NCBI GenBank assembly: GCA_019930625.1
Contig: CP082844.1
Location: 806,001-870,000 of the forward strand
Source: Nocardia asteroides
Lineage (GTDB): Bacteria; Actinomycetota; Actinomycetes; Mycobacteriales; Mycobacteriaceae
Length of the DNA stretch: 64,000 bases
Direction of reading: 5' to 3'
The notes below the pieces were generated by a model. That model saw only the letters and a program-made list of their open reading frames with translations. It had not been told where the DNA came from and did no database searches. Shown here piece after piece: positions 52,201 through 60,062 of the stretch (positions are counted from its first letter, which is position 1; every line of letters begins with the position of its first letter). The translations under genes were made by a program, and so were the position numbers.

Positions 52201-55200
52201 GCTTGGCGCGCCAGAATTCGCGTTCGCGAGTCAGTGTCTGGCGCTGCTGGACGAGCTGGTCGTATCGGGCCAGCGGCGTGGTGGACAGCTCCAGGTTCGC
52301 CAGTTCCATCTCCAGGCGGGCGGCTTCGGCGTCGGCCTCGGCGAAGTCCCGCGCGGCCTGTTCCAGCTCGTCGATCCGGGCGAGCCGCTCCGGCATCTCG
52401 GTGACCGGCATGGTCCGGCCGCGCAGGTCCTCCAGCGTCCGGTCCAGTCCGTCGGGTGCGGGTCGTAGGGCCGCCCAGTCGTCGGCGTCATCGATCGGGA
52501 ACCGGGACGCGAGGTCGTCGCGACGCTGCCGCAGTTCGGCTCGCCGCGCTTGTGCCTGCTCGAGTTCGGCCGCGAGCCGGTCGTATTCCGCACGGATCTC
52601 GGGCGACATCCGGTCGCGCGGGTCCTCGGCCGCATCGACGTCGCCGGTGCGCGACTCGTCCGCCGCGCGCGGCGTTGCGCCCGCTTCCGGTGCGACGGCG
52701 GGTGCGTCGGCCGAGGACACGGAACCGGGACGCGCCGGCGAACCGGAGTCCGGTGTGCCCACCCCCGAATCGTCTTGTGACGCGGTCCCGATAGGCGTGT
52801 AGAGCCTGCGCAGCCACTGTGCCCGGTCCTCCGCCATCCGGGCGTTCCACTCCGCCTGTTGCGCGCGGAGTTCGGCCCACGGATCGTCACGGTCGGCGTC
52901 GGCGGCGCGCCGCAACCGATCCGCCTCGACGGCGGCGGACCATGTGTCGTTCTCGGCCTCCTCCAGCCGCAGCCAGGCCGCGCGATCGGCGGCCATGCGG
53001 GCATTCCATTCCGCCTGTTCGGCGCGCAATCGCGACCACGGGTCGTCTGGGCGGGCGTCGGCCAGCTCGCGCAGCCAGGCGGCATGGTCGGCCGCCATGT
53101 CCGCCTCCCAGTCGGCCTGTTCGATCCGCATCCGGAAGTACCAGTCCGACCGCGGGCCCGGCTCGTCACCGGGCTCGTCTGCCGAAGGCGGTGTGGCGGG
53201 GGGCTTCCCGGCGCCGCCGTCACCGGAGACGGGTTGCGCGGTGTCAGCGTCGCCCGGCTCGTCCGTGCCCTCGGGCCGATGCCCAGCCGTAGCGTGCTCC
53301 GGAGCGATCGGGGTGGTGTCGTTCGCCGCCGCCTCCTCGTCGCGGTCGTCACCGCCGTCATTCGGTTCGTCCGGGGTACGGGCGGGCGGATCGGCGGGTG
53401 GCTTGTTCGCCCCGCCATCGGCCGTCCCGGTTTCCGGAGGCTCGGGGCTGTCGTCCGGGCCGTCGCGGTCCAGCGACGCCACTTTTCGATCACCCGGCTC
53501 CGGCACACCGTCCGAACCGTCCGGTGGTCTCTTCGCCCCACCGCGCGCCGGGGATTCATCCCCCGGCGGACCCAGGTGGTCGGGTTCCAGCGATAGGGGC
53601 GTCTCGGCGGTGTCCGGCGGGTTGGCGGCCAGCTGGGTCAGCAGGTCGTTGAGCGCACGCGCCGGGGCGCTGAGCGGGTCGGCATCGTCGTCGTCACGAC
53701 GCAGCACCTCGTGGGCGAACGCCTCTGGCAGCGCCTCTTCCGGCCGCAGGTTGCCGTCGCGGTCGAAGCTGTGACCGCTGAGCTGGTCGAGCCAGTCCTC
53801 GAAACCGAGACCGGGGATGCGGGTGTCGTCGTCCAGATAGCGCTCGTACAGGAATTCCTCGGCTCGATGCCGCGCACTCTGCTGACTCGCGTAGTCCAGG
53901 GCGTGACCGTACTCGTGCGCTACGACGGCCCGCACCGGACGGCGCAACACTTCCGAGGAGAACCGGCCGTTGTCGACACCGGCCTGCATCCGATCCCGGA
54001 AGGTCTGCGCGCTGGTCGCGTGGTCGTAACTGAGAACGATCGAGTCGGTGACCATGCGCCCCGAGGCATCCAGCCGCGGTTGCGCCATGCCGATCACCTT
54101 GGGCGGCAGCCCGCCGATGCCGACACTGCGCAGGTCCACGGTGGGGTACCGGTCGAACAGATCGACCATCGCCCTGGCGTACTCCCGCACCACCTCGGGA
54201 TCGAGACCGGGCAGGTCGAACCCGAAGACCTCGAATCTGGGATCGTCCATCGCGTCGCGCAGGTGCTCCCGCAGCCGCTCGCCGACCTCCTCCGGACTCA
54301 GGGGCGACCATTCGTCCTCGCCCGGCACGCCGAGCAGCTGCCGAGCGGACGCGGCATCACCGTTGTCGCTTTGCGGCGGAAGCGCCGAGTCGTCGGCAGC
54401 GCGTGCCGGTGCGTCGGCGGGTGTCGCCTGATCCGGTGTTCGCACCAGCGCGGGCGATTCGATCCCGCCGATGACGTCGATGCGCACCAGCACACCGTCA
54501 CGTTCGAGATTGAACTGGCTGGCGGTGACGTGCCCGTTCTTGGAGACGTGCACGAGGTGGTATTCCACCTCGAGCGCCCCGTCCCGGTGCGCCTGGAGCA
54601 GTTGCTCACGTGCCCGCAGCAGGGCGCGGCCCGCCGCACTGTCCGGATCGACACCGCGCGCGGCCATCTCCTCGGGCGTCTCGGTCAGGATCCGCCGCAG
54701 ATTCTTATCGATCGCGGCCGTGCGGCGCAGATACTCCGGCGAACCCTGCTGCGCTTCGGCCGTTTTGGAGCCACCGAGCTGCGAACCGACGCCCTTGGCC
54801 TCGATCACCACCAGCCTCGGCGGCCCGCCGTCCGCACCAGGGACCAGCACCGCGATGTCGACGGTGTCCGCACCATCGATCGCGCCCTCGAAGGGGGCCA
54901 GCAGCACCGCACCCGGCCGCTGATCCGCATCGAGCGCGAATGCCCTGCCGCCCAGTTCGCCGAGTGTCTTCGACGCCTTCACCAGCGGCGGACCCAGCCG
55001 GTTGAACTCCGCGGCGTTGCGCTCCATCGCGCCGAGACGATCCAGTTTCGCTTGCTTCTCGTCGTCGGAGAGTTCCGACTCCAGGATCTCGATCTCGAGA
55101 CTCTCCACCCGCTTGGCGAGTTGGTTCTCGGCGAGGTCGCTGATCTCTTCGATCCCGAACTCCGCCATATGACGCTTGACCGCGGCATTGGCCGCGTCGC

Positions 55201-58200
55201 GTTGCGCCTGCAACGTCTTGCGCTCGGTGACCGCCTTCGCGATCTGCTCGGCGATCACCTCGTCGACCACCGGGTACGCACGCTCGGGGCCGGGATCGGC
55301 CAGGAACCGGTACGGCCGCTTCGTCAGATGATCGGAGATGTACTCATTGTTCTGCGCGTTGCGCAACCGGAAGCTGTCGTCGCGGTAGGTGCCCGGACCG
55401 TCGTCCTCGTGGTGCCACGTGCCGTCCGGATCACGGTAGGAGTCGGGACGATCGCCGAACTTGTGCAGCAGCCCGTCGGCGTCGCGGAACATGCCGGCCG
55501 GAACATCGTCGTCCGCTCCGCGCTCCAATCGCTCCTCGACGTCGTCGGATTCACCGAGGAAATCCGGCGTCTCGTCGGGTGTGCGGTCGTGCGAGGGCTG
55601 TGCCGCGTCATCGTGCTGCGCACCGTCGCGGGCCGGTGGCGCCACCCTCCGATCCTCCGGCGCCGGCGCTGCGTCGTCCGCGTCGCGCGGCGGGGTCGTC
55701 GGATCGGATGGCCGCCGAGCCTCGTCCTCGGCGTCCGGACCGCGATCGCCCCGCGGAATCCGTGCCGGGTCCGATGGGTTCGAACCGACGCGAGAAGGTT
55801 CCGAAGCCGGCGCAGGGTCCGCAGGCGAACGCGGCGGTATCGGGGCATCGTCCGGGGGTCTGCCGCCCGCGACCCGCCACCACGTGTCGGCGTTCTTGCG
55901 GAACTCGCGGGCACGCCATTCCGCCTGCGCGGCCCTGACCCGCAGCGACCGCCTCGACACTCCTTCCGGTAGATCCGCGTCGTCGATGCGGTCCAGCAGG
56001 TCGCGCAGGCGCCGCGCGCGCTCGGCCTCTCCTCGGGCGCGCATGTCGGCCATCTCGGCCCGCATCCGCGCCTGGAACCGCTTCGGCGATTCGTCGCCGC
56101 GCCGACCGGCGATTTCGCCCTCGGGGTTGTAGATCGGGCGGTCGTCGGTCGGACGCACTCGCGGGTCGGATCCGCTGGGCCGCACCGCGTTTCCCGCACC
56201 GTCGAACAGGATCGCCGACACCGTGCGGACGTCCATCGGCAGGTCGGGCGGGAACCCTCTGCGGCTTCCCGCCGCCGGATCGGACACCTCGATGTGGAAT
56301 TCGCCGGTGTCCGGATCCATGCGCACGGTCAGGGTATAGGCATGGGCGCCGACCCCGTGCTCGTCCACCGGGCCGACGTATTCGTCCACCACCAGGGCGC
56401 GCGGCCCACGGCCTTCGGCGACATCGCGCGGATCCATCCCAGCGGCCATTCGCAGCAGTTCGTCGGCGATGCCTTGGTGGCGAGGCTGGTCGGGCCCGCC
56501 GTCCGGGTAGTCCCACAGGCGGCCGCCCGCAGCCTGCTGGATGTCACGCAGCGACATGCCGCGCTCGCCGACCGGCTCGTCCGGTGGCCGGATGGTATTG
56601 CTTCCGGTGGCCTGCTGGATCTCCTCGAGTGAGAGCCGGGCGCACTCCCCGCGGTTCCTCGAATCTTGTCGCGGAGCATCGGATTCCAGATCGTTCCGGG
56701 AGGTGTCGTCCGAGTTCCTGCGAGCCGGACCATCGGTGTCGGGACCCGGTCGGCGCGCGGTTCTGGACTCGCCGGTATCACCGGCGAGCGGCAGCACGAG
56801 TGGTTCGGCGCTGTCGCGTCGGCCGGCGTCGGATTCCGGAGTGGCGCGGGATCGCGAAGTCTCGTCCTCGGGTCGGTCCGCACCCGCCTGGCGCGTCCCA
56901 CCGTCGCTGCGCGTATCCCCTTCCCGACGCGTCTGCCCGTCCTGGCGGGACTCACCCTCGGCGCGCGGCGCCTCGGAGTCGGCCTTGCCCGCCCGCACGG
57001 CGGGCTCGTCGCCGCCCGAACGTGAGCCGCGATCCGCGACCCCGGCCCGGACCCTGTCGGAGGGCGCCTTGCGACCCGCGTCGCTGTCCGGCGTGGCGGC
57101 CTGGCCGCGCGGATCCGCGGCCGGCGCGGGCCGCGCGTCGCTCGATCCGGGCGAAGCGGGTGACGCCGCCGTTCCCGGCGCCACATTGCTGGACGGTGGC
57201 ACGCTCGCAGTGGTCGGCCCGGCGGGCGGTGTGGCCGCCGGGCCGGTCAGCGGGGCGCCCGCGACCGGCGTCGCGCTCGGCGTCGGCGCGTCCGACAGCG
57301 ACCGTGTCTCCGGGCTCTGCACGCCATCGACGGTGCCGCGCTGCGTACCCGCCGGATCCCCCGACACGGCGCTGTTCTGTTGTCCCGCAGCAATATTGGA
57401 TTCCTCAGAACGATCGGCGCCTGCCCCGCGGTCTTGCTTTCCTTCGTCGGCGAGTCCCGCCCCGGTGTCGGACGTGGACCGCTCCCCGGACGAGGACTGC
57501 TCCCCCGATGTGGACCGCTCCCCCGAGGAGGACTGCTCACTCGACGAGGACTGCTCGCCTGACGATGTTCGCTCCCCCGACGACGCACGCTCGCCGGAGG
57601 AACCCTGATCACCGGATGTCGATGTCGCCGTGGTGGACCCACCGTCGCGCCCGGCCTGATTGCCGTCCTGCCGCGCCCCATTGGAGTCGGCGCTCGACAC
57701 CTGGTCTCCACCAGTGGCAGCGGTATCGTCGGCTGCGCCGGAGCGTGACGTATCCGAGTTCGCGGGGCTCGTCGCTGTGTTGCTGCTGTTCCCGGCGGCG
57801 GGCATCCCGGCGCGCGGCGCACCCGCACCGTTCGATCCCCCCGGATTGTTCGACCCACCCGCGAGGTCGGGTGTCCCAGCACCGGGAGCCAGGCCGCTGC
57901 CGTCACCCGCTCCGGGCGTTCCCGCGCCATCGGGCCGGTAACCCACGCGTGGCCCCACGTCGGCGAAGAGACTGTCCAGCCGGGTTCCCAGGTCGGGACG
58001 ACTCATCGTGGTCGGCATCAGCTTGTTCCACATCTGAGCGGAACCGACCTTGGTCACGCTGGTCATGGCGCCGTTGGAGGCGCCGGCGGTGAACATCCGC
58101 CAGTCGACCGGCGTGTTCCCCAGGTTCTGCAGCGCCTTGTCCAACCCGTCCGTGGCCACGTCGAACCCGAACTGAGTCGCGGTCGCGGCCACGAAACCCG

Positions 58201-59008
58201 CTCCGGCCCCCGCCAATCCCGCCGTCGTCCCGGTGATCGCGCCGTGCAGATACGGATTGAATTCCGGGCCGAACTTCCGGGTCAGCGCGTTGCCGACCCG
58301 TTCGGCCAGCGGTCCGGCCGCCGCACCGCCCGCCGCGGAGCTGACGGCGGTCACGATGACCTGTTCGACGTTGATGTTCTTGCGGTGCCCCTGCTCCACC
58401 TGGTAGGCCTGCACCCCCAGTTCCTGCATGGTGCCGAGGATCGTGTCGATCGCGACATGCCGGAGCAGGAAGTTCACGAACCGGTTCGCGACGATCCGCC
58501 CGACCCGCTGGATCACCGCCTGCACCAACCGCTGACCGATGATGCGGACCGCGATCCTGGTGAGCGCGATCGCCGCCGCGTCCACCGCGGGCTTGAACGG
58601 GCCGGAGAAGAACGAGGCCGCCAGCTCGGCCGCGAGCAACGCCAGCGAGGACCAGTACATCAACTTGCCGTACTCGATCTCGGTGCCGACGTCGTAGGCC
58701 GAGTCACCGATCTCCTTGAAGTAGTCGGCCAGCCTCGCCAGCGTCTGGTCGTCTTGCGGGTTGCTTCCGCTGAATTGCAGGAAGCTGTCGAAGGCCTTGA
58801 CCATTTCCTCGTAACCGTCACCTGACGGATACGCGGTCGTCGAGGCGCTCTTGGCCGCCTCGATGTCGGGGATCACCGAGCGCAACTCGCTCGCGGCGGT
58901 ACGCCAGTCACCGCCCAAGGCCCACATCTGGTCCTCGTTGCCCTCGGGCCACTCCATGCCGACGATCGGCTCGAGGTACTTCAGTGCCGCGGGCAGCTCG
59001 ATAGCCAT
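46286..59008 (-). CDS. Giant CpnT-like multidomain polymorphic toxin candidate
   Basis: This single frame of 4,240 residues begins like CpnT-type ESX substrates (residues 1-350, WPEGNEDQMWALGGDW, hydrophobic helices near 115-160 and 255-280). Ordered modules follow: a papain-like Cys-His-Asp set at about 789-910; a PD-(D/E)XK-like site at about 1384-1405 (DIAVL, VIEAKG); and an HExxH site HEYGH at 1698-1702 with Glu near 1758-1762. Modules are linked by disordered Ser/Asp/Pro spacers with a recurring DGGAxKPP motif. Coiled-coil repeats fill about 1962-2500 and 3160-3750. Residues about 3864-4096 are Pro-rich, and 4109-4240 form a beta-rich end with no toxin signature. The three catalytic assignments rest on motifs only. 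An intact frame of 12.7 kb implies selection. Confidence 0.85.
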   Translation of the reverse strand: MAIELPAALKYLEPIVGMEWPEGNEDQMWALGGDWRTAASELRSVIPDIEAAKSASTTAYPSGDGYEEMVKAFDSFLQFSGSNPQDDQTLARLADYFKEIGDSAYDVGTEIEYGKLMYWSSLALLAAELAASFFSGPFKPAVDAAAIALTRIAVRIIGQRLVQAVIQRVGRIVANRFVNFLLRHVAIDTILGTMQELGVQAYQVEQGHRKNINVEQVIVTAVSSAAGGAAAGPLAERVGNALTRKFGPEFNPYLHGAITGTTAGLAGAGAGFVAATATQFGFDVATDGLDKALQNLGNTPVDWRMFTAGASNGAMTSVTKVGSAQMWNKLMPTTMSRPDLGTRLDSLFADVGPRVGYRPDGAGTPGAGDGSGLAPGAGTPDLAGGSNNPGGSNGAGAPRAGMPAAGNSSNTATSPANSDTSRSGAADDTAATGGDQVSSADSNGARQDGNQAGRDGGSTTATSTSGDQGSSGERASSGERTSSGEQSSSSEQSSSGERSTSGEQSSSGERSTSDTGAGLADEGKQDRGAGADRSEESNIAAGQQNSAVSGDPAGTQRGTVDGVQSPETRSLSDAPTPSATPVAGAPLTGPAATPPAGPTTASVPPSSNVAPGTAASPASPGSSDARPAPAADPRGQAATPDSDAGRKAPSDRVRAGVADRGSRSGGDEPAVRAGKADSEAPRAEGESRQDGQTRREGDTRSDGGTRQAGADRPEDETSRSRATPESDAGRRDSAEPLVLPLAGDTGESRTARRPGPDTDGPARRNSDDTSRNDLESDAPRQDSRNRGECARLSLEEIQQATGSNTIRPPDEPVGERGMSLRDIQQAAGGRLWDYPDGGPDQPRHQGIADELLRMAAGMDPRDVAEGRGPRALVVDEYVGPVDEHGVGAHAYTLTVRMDPDTGEFHIEVSDPAAGSRRGFPPDLPMDVRTVSAILFDGAGNAVRPSGSDPRVRPTDDRPIYNPEGEIAGRRGDESPKRFQARMRAEMADMRARGEAERARRLRDLLDRIDDADLPEGVSRRSLRVRAAQAEWRAREFRKNADTWWRVAGGRPPDDAPIPPRSPADPAPASEPSRVGSNPSDPARIPRGDRGPDAEDEARRPSDPTTPPRDADDAAPAPEDRRVAPPARDGAQHDDAAQPSHDRTPDETPDFLGESDDVEERLERGADDDVPAGMFRDADGLLHKFGDRPDSYRDPDGTWHHEDDGPGTYRDDSFRLRNAQNNEYISDHLTKRPYRFLADPGPERAYPVVDEVIAEQIAKAVTERKTLQAQRDAANAAVKRHMAEFGIEEISDLAENQLAKRVESLEIEILESELSDDEKQAKLDRLGAMERNAAEFNRLGPPLVKASKTLGELGGRAFALDADQRPGAVLLAPFEGAIDGADTVDIAVLVPGADGGPPRLVVIEAKGVGSQLGGSKTAEAQQGSPEYLRRTAAIDKNLRRILTETPEEMAARGVDPDSAAGRALLRAREQLLQAHRDGALEVEYHLVHVSKNGHVTASQFNLERDGVLVRIDVIGGIESPALVRTPDQATPADAPARAADDSALPPQSDNGDAASARQLLGVPGEDEWSPLSPEEVGERLREHLRDAMDDPRFEVFGFDLPGLDPEVVREYARAMVDLFDRYPTVDLRSVGIGGLPPKVIGMAQPRLDASGRMVTDSIVLSYDHATSAQTFRDRMQAGVDNGRFSSEVLRRPVRAVVAHEYGHALDYASQQSARHRAEEFLYERYLDDDTRIPGLGFEDWLDQLSGHSFDRDGNLRPEEALPEAFAHEVLRRDDDDADPLSAPARALNDLLTQLAANPPDTAETPLSLEPDHLGPPGDESPARGGAKRPPDGSDGVPEPGDRKVASLDRDGPDDSPEPPETGTADGGANKPPADPPARTPDEPNDGGDDRDEEAAANDTTPIAPEHATAGHRPEGTDEPGDADTAQPVSGDGGAGKPPATPPSADEPGDEPGPRSDWYFRMRIEQADWEADMAADHAAWLRELADARPDDPWSRLRAEQAEWNARMAADRAAWLRLEEAENDTWSAAVEADRLRRAADADRDDPWAELRAQQAEWNARMAEDRAQWLRRLYTPIGTASQDDSGVGTPDSGSPARPGSVSSADAPAVAPEAGATPRAADESRTGDVDAAEDPRDRMSPEIRAEYDRLAAELEQAQARRAELRQRRDDLASRFPIDDADDWAALRPAPDGLDRTLEDLRGRTMPVTEMPERLARIDELEQAARDFAEADAEAARLEMELANLELSTTPLARYDQLVQQRQTLTREREFWRAKRDDRAARCDRWGENVRLEDSALRGDQLETTILQLYEAANVRTIDDLGGLDDAPHTDRVAAPPLEAEHRRQVIGKLAAAAERVNQLDEQIEQVDQQIADLRQAGVGTERSRPQDVIDALEELAQARADALREIKPRRHERDDLAARLGLLDEQGRVDQTAGEPDRLDRTVADLRAAVRDGVADGTLSGEDAAARRRDIAALDAVAREVNTAHNAIGRIQDDMARVAGAYRDLVERSGGRMVTDRVGIVDGERPRVIVFGPRPDPDAPRADHDAALAAALRRSSDVAQAIVRPETTVEYRRVLADREDNVRAEEMDPPEIERLSTGWVGGRRLDITSWRDADGVWHHVDPTRPDWEFGRERSELPKKFTPKDPPDGVSGWAMEDVVNDITLPTDDVPAGKVPESTLPVHMPQAPSQYDTSGVDPNDLFGQHWGADSYNVVRLLLMAAQVPKHPAVKAWIQRHPEIGEWVRARPWLQHLPPFGTVFRDYAWFAPPRRNIQPMHRPWIAADHVPPGDRVDIPAGLQREWDRDIAAWQRVQDWADAEYQRFLADDSDLDGIADGIDRHRRAEQETRAREVVDIVARQLVLRQPGIDPLGDVNAQLSRIQDEIDRVAGEVADRFAAEDPEAVRDTIEDIRELLAGGSDPQQLAAALAEHMRDDVPTFTREELARIKNHLMADEHRVRDHADPHGRYVRTRMDRLADVAEAWNRLIDGAPLPQDFVLLNDMLAEARFLADNPGATWQQANAHAIALGFHWDADRPPLTGWRAGIPYAPAPLQPNPGYLPPAPGALGAPRPQGPTGGPVEGPGGGGGRPREEPSRPREEAESSAPQPSADGGARKPPEDPPAARRQDEPDDSGDGEQAVPEESGGRERLPELPPGIARPDEPGFPPSSSARDDAHRVLAELDALHRRIDQQLDDLLRRASSDLDRMQQRALDRLADIEAEVTERFDELSARLRPDQAASEGSAPPLGSPAARLGAEPDDRAEAALERIRTQFDEAARRTDRQFDELLRDTLAQLDGVAADLDQRFDAAVSRLDQLAAGTDDAAHPSSEAQALDDLHERLIAELDEIHRRAMDRLAGLERELAGSSTPDPVDLDAPPAPSRPLTAGHPGAGTRVGDPASPTAVRGTEESARAGRDVDRLSRQRGSAARELADAQANLAEARRGLVVNDADLTRDAFDDALDDLRGRTMRVDEQQQWQERVAELERAARRVFDAEDELVRAEDAVRHARSAESARHASDATGGEPISSPADAEESPRADAEQERLSAQRDAAARALTDAQTDLVAARRGLPVDDEDLARDALDDALAGLRGRTMRVDEQGPWQQRVAELERAARRVFDAEDELARAEDAVRRADHATGLLSNDRSGTAVSRGAGGEVGESAYAEADAELGRSIAQRDAAARALTEAQADLAAARRGVPVNDEDLARDALDDALAGLRGRTMRVDEQRPWQRRIAELERAARQVFDAEDELARAEDAVREADRTRSVQRSAQEGQAGSRARRDGGEPDVEMPRPESEGDQDPPEGGVRASRDGDQHSPEGRARSSRDGDSEPPEDSSGPATARPHWMPPNWALRSHIPHPPKDYEFEMPGPFHNEVEPWPVPMPQPPQPPRPPQPPTPPVPPQPPTPQVPSQPPVPPTPPVPPPQPPVPPPQPPVSPTSPVPPQPPVSPTSPVPPVPPTPPVPPVPPVPPEPPTPPEPPTPPEPPTPPVPPTPPVPPAPPGPPTPGQPTSPYPPVPPGPLPPYPSVPPESPPSYPSAPPSYPSMPAPEPSVPPYPGPSAPPYPPSLPGWPGHSNGPYHPDGTVPPMPPDMPVPPIPPGMPPTPAGGSRRTNGRGPHGNGHSQDSARALFVRPFAGFGVLAEFDPTTGALRANPSEASGHSGVYGELGGVSVVFYRHGGKLALRVGDRTVDLDGPVEVEWGTVGWRTTRFAVVVGGVVFCELTYRSVPEEMDIGALVRAVVADPLRRTELFAG
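46721..47419 (-). repeat. Proline-rich repeat tract in the giant gene
   Basis: About 230 residues (3864-4096) made of short PPxPP-type units such as PPTPPVPP and PPEPPTPP. The stretch is probably an extended, flexible spacer between the coiled-coil repeats and the terminal domain. The GC-rich DNA repeat could vary in length. Confidence 0.85.
47759..48796 (-). repeat. Three tandem coiled-coil repeats in the giant gene
   Basis: Three copies (residues about 3405-3497, 3527-3623 and 3653-3750) share LRGRTMRVDEQ, WQxRxAELERAAR and FDAEDELxRAEDAV. The period is about 370-380 bases, and the last two are nearly identical in DNA. A fourth, diverged copy is at about 2190-2222 (LRGRTMPVTEM). Confidence 0.85.
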
Positions 59009-59045
59009 GGCCGGTTACCTCGATCGCCCGGTGCGGCTACCGAGT

Positions 59046-59546
59046 TCACCAGCTCGAATCGGTGACCGATCCACCACGATCGCGTTCTACGGTCTCGGTG
59101 TCGGTGAAACGCATGCCGCTGCCGTCCGAGAAATCCCTGCGTTCACGGGCGTTCGGCGGCGCCGTCGGGGCGGGGACCGGTTCCGGTGCCCGCAGGTCGG
59201 GCATGCCCTCGACCAGATCGGACAACTTCGGCATTCGTGCGCGGTGAGTATCGAGGGGCGCCATGAGGTCTCGTGTCTTGCGGGCCACATCGGCGCTGGC
59301 TTGCTGCGCGGCCTCGGTGATCGCCTTGGCGATCTCGGCATAGCTCAGGTCCTCGATGTTCGCGCCGAACTGCGTATCGATGACCGTGTTGTCGGCGTTC
59401 ACGACCACCGTCACCCGCTTGCCGCGCACCGTCGCGCGGCCGGTGAGTTCGGCGCGCTCCTGCTGCAACCGGGCGATGATCCGCATCTGTTCCTGGACAC
59501 CGTCGAGGATCTCGGCCAAGTCCGACTTGGCTTGCTCGTTCGTCAT
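59046..59546 (-). CDS. YbaB/EbfC-like protein of toxin unit
   Basis: This 166-residue protein has a YbaB/EbfC-type core (about residues 1-110: VRGKRVTVVVNADNTVIDTQF, then a helix with AEIAKAITEAAQQAS). A Pro/Ala-rich tail follows, ending RDFSDGSGMRFTDTETVERD. It lies 38 bases before the giant gene and 14 bases after the WXG100-like gene. It is a third YbaB-like protein in this window, and each sits next to ESX substrates, so a shared secretion-accessory role is likely. Confidence 0.8.
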   Translation of the reverse strand: MTNEQAKSDLAEILDGVQEQMRIIARLQQERAELTGRATVRGKRVTVVVNADNTVIDTQFGANIEDLSYAEIAKAITEAAQQASADVARKTRDLMAPLDTHRARMPKLSDLVEGMPDLRAPEPVPAPTAPPNARERRDFSDGSGMRFTDTETVERDRGGSVTDSSW

Positions 59547-59559
59547 CGGGGGCCCCGCA

Positions 59560-59883
59560 TCACCGCACGCCGTCGCGGTTGCCCTGCTCCATGTCCCGCA
59601 GCAGGTCGGCCGTCTTCGTCTGCCCTTCGCTGAAGTTGCCGAATGTCCCAGCCACGTTGCGCCCGCCCTTGATCAGGTTGTCGCGGGCGGTGGTGTAGCC
59701 GCCTTGGCCGTCAGGACCGTTGGCGAAGTTGCGGCCGATGGTGTCGTTGCCCCAGCAGTTTCCGCGCGAGGCGATCGACGTGCTCAACCTGTCGATGATG
59801 CCGGTCACCCGGTCCTGGACATGCCCCGTCTTCTGGGCCGCCTTGCGGAACAGATGCTCATCGAATTCGACATTGTCCGCCAT
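59560..59883 (-). CDS. WXG100-like protein of toxin unit
   Basis: This 107-residue protein is a helical hairpin. The turn is S-R-G-N-C-W-G-N-D, so the WxG turn is read as W-G-N, followed by GRNFANGPDGQGGYTTARDNL. Its position at the head of the giant operon suggests that it is the cognate Esx partner for the CpnT-like N terminus. The end MEQGNRDGVR is short and basic. It starts at the ATG at 59883. It has no nearby Esx partner gene. Confidence 0.8.
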   Translation of the reverse strand: MADNVEFDEHLFRKAAQKTGHVQDRVTGIIDRLSTSIASRGNCWGNDTIGRNFANGPDGQGGYTTARDNLIKGGRNVAGTFGNFSEGQTKTADLLRDMEQGNRDGVR

Positions 59884-60062
59884 CGCGTCCGCTCCTCCAC
59901 CCTCGATTCCTTCCCACCCACGGTAACACCGGATGACTAATCACCGGTGACGTCAACGTGAACGGGATCTTCCTCGGCGTTTGCGGACAGACTGCGTTCC
60001 CGGTCGACCGCGGCGCAGGTCATCGGATCCAGCCGCTGCCAACGATTTCCGGTAGCGACCGC

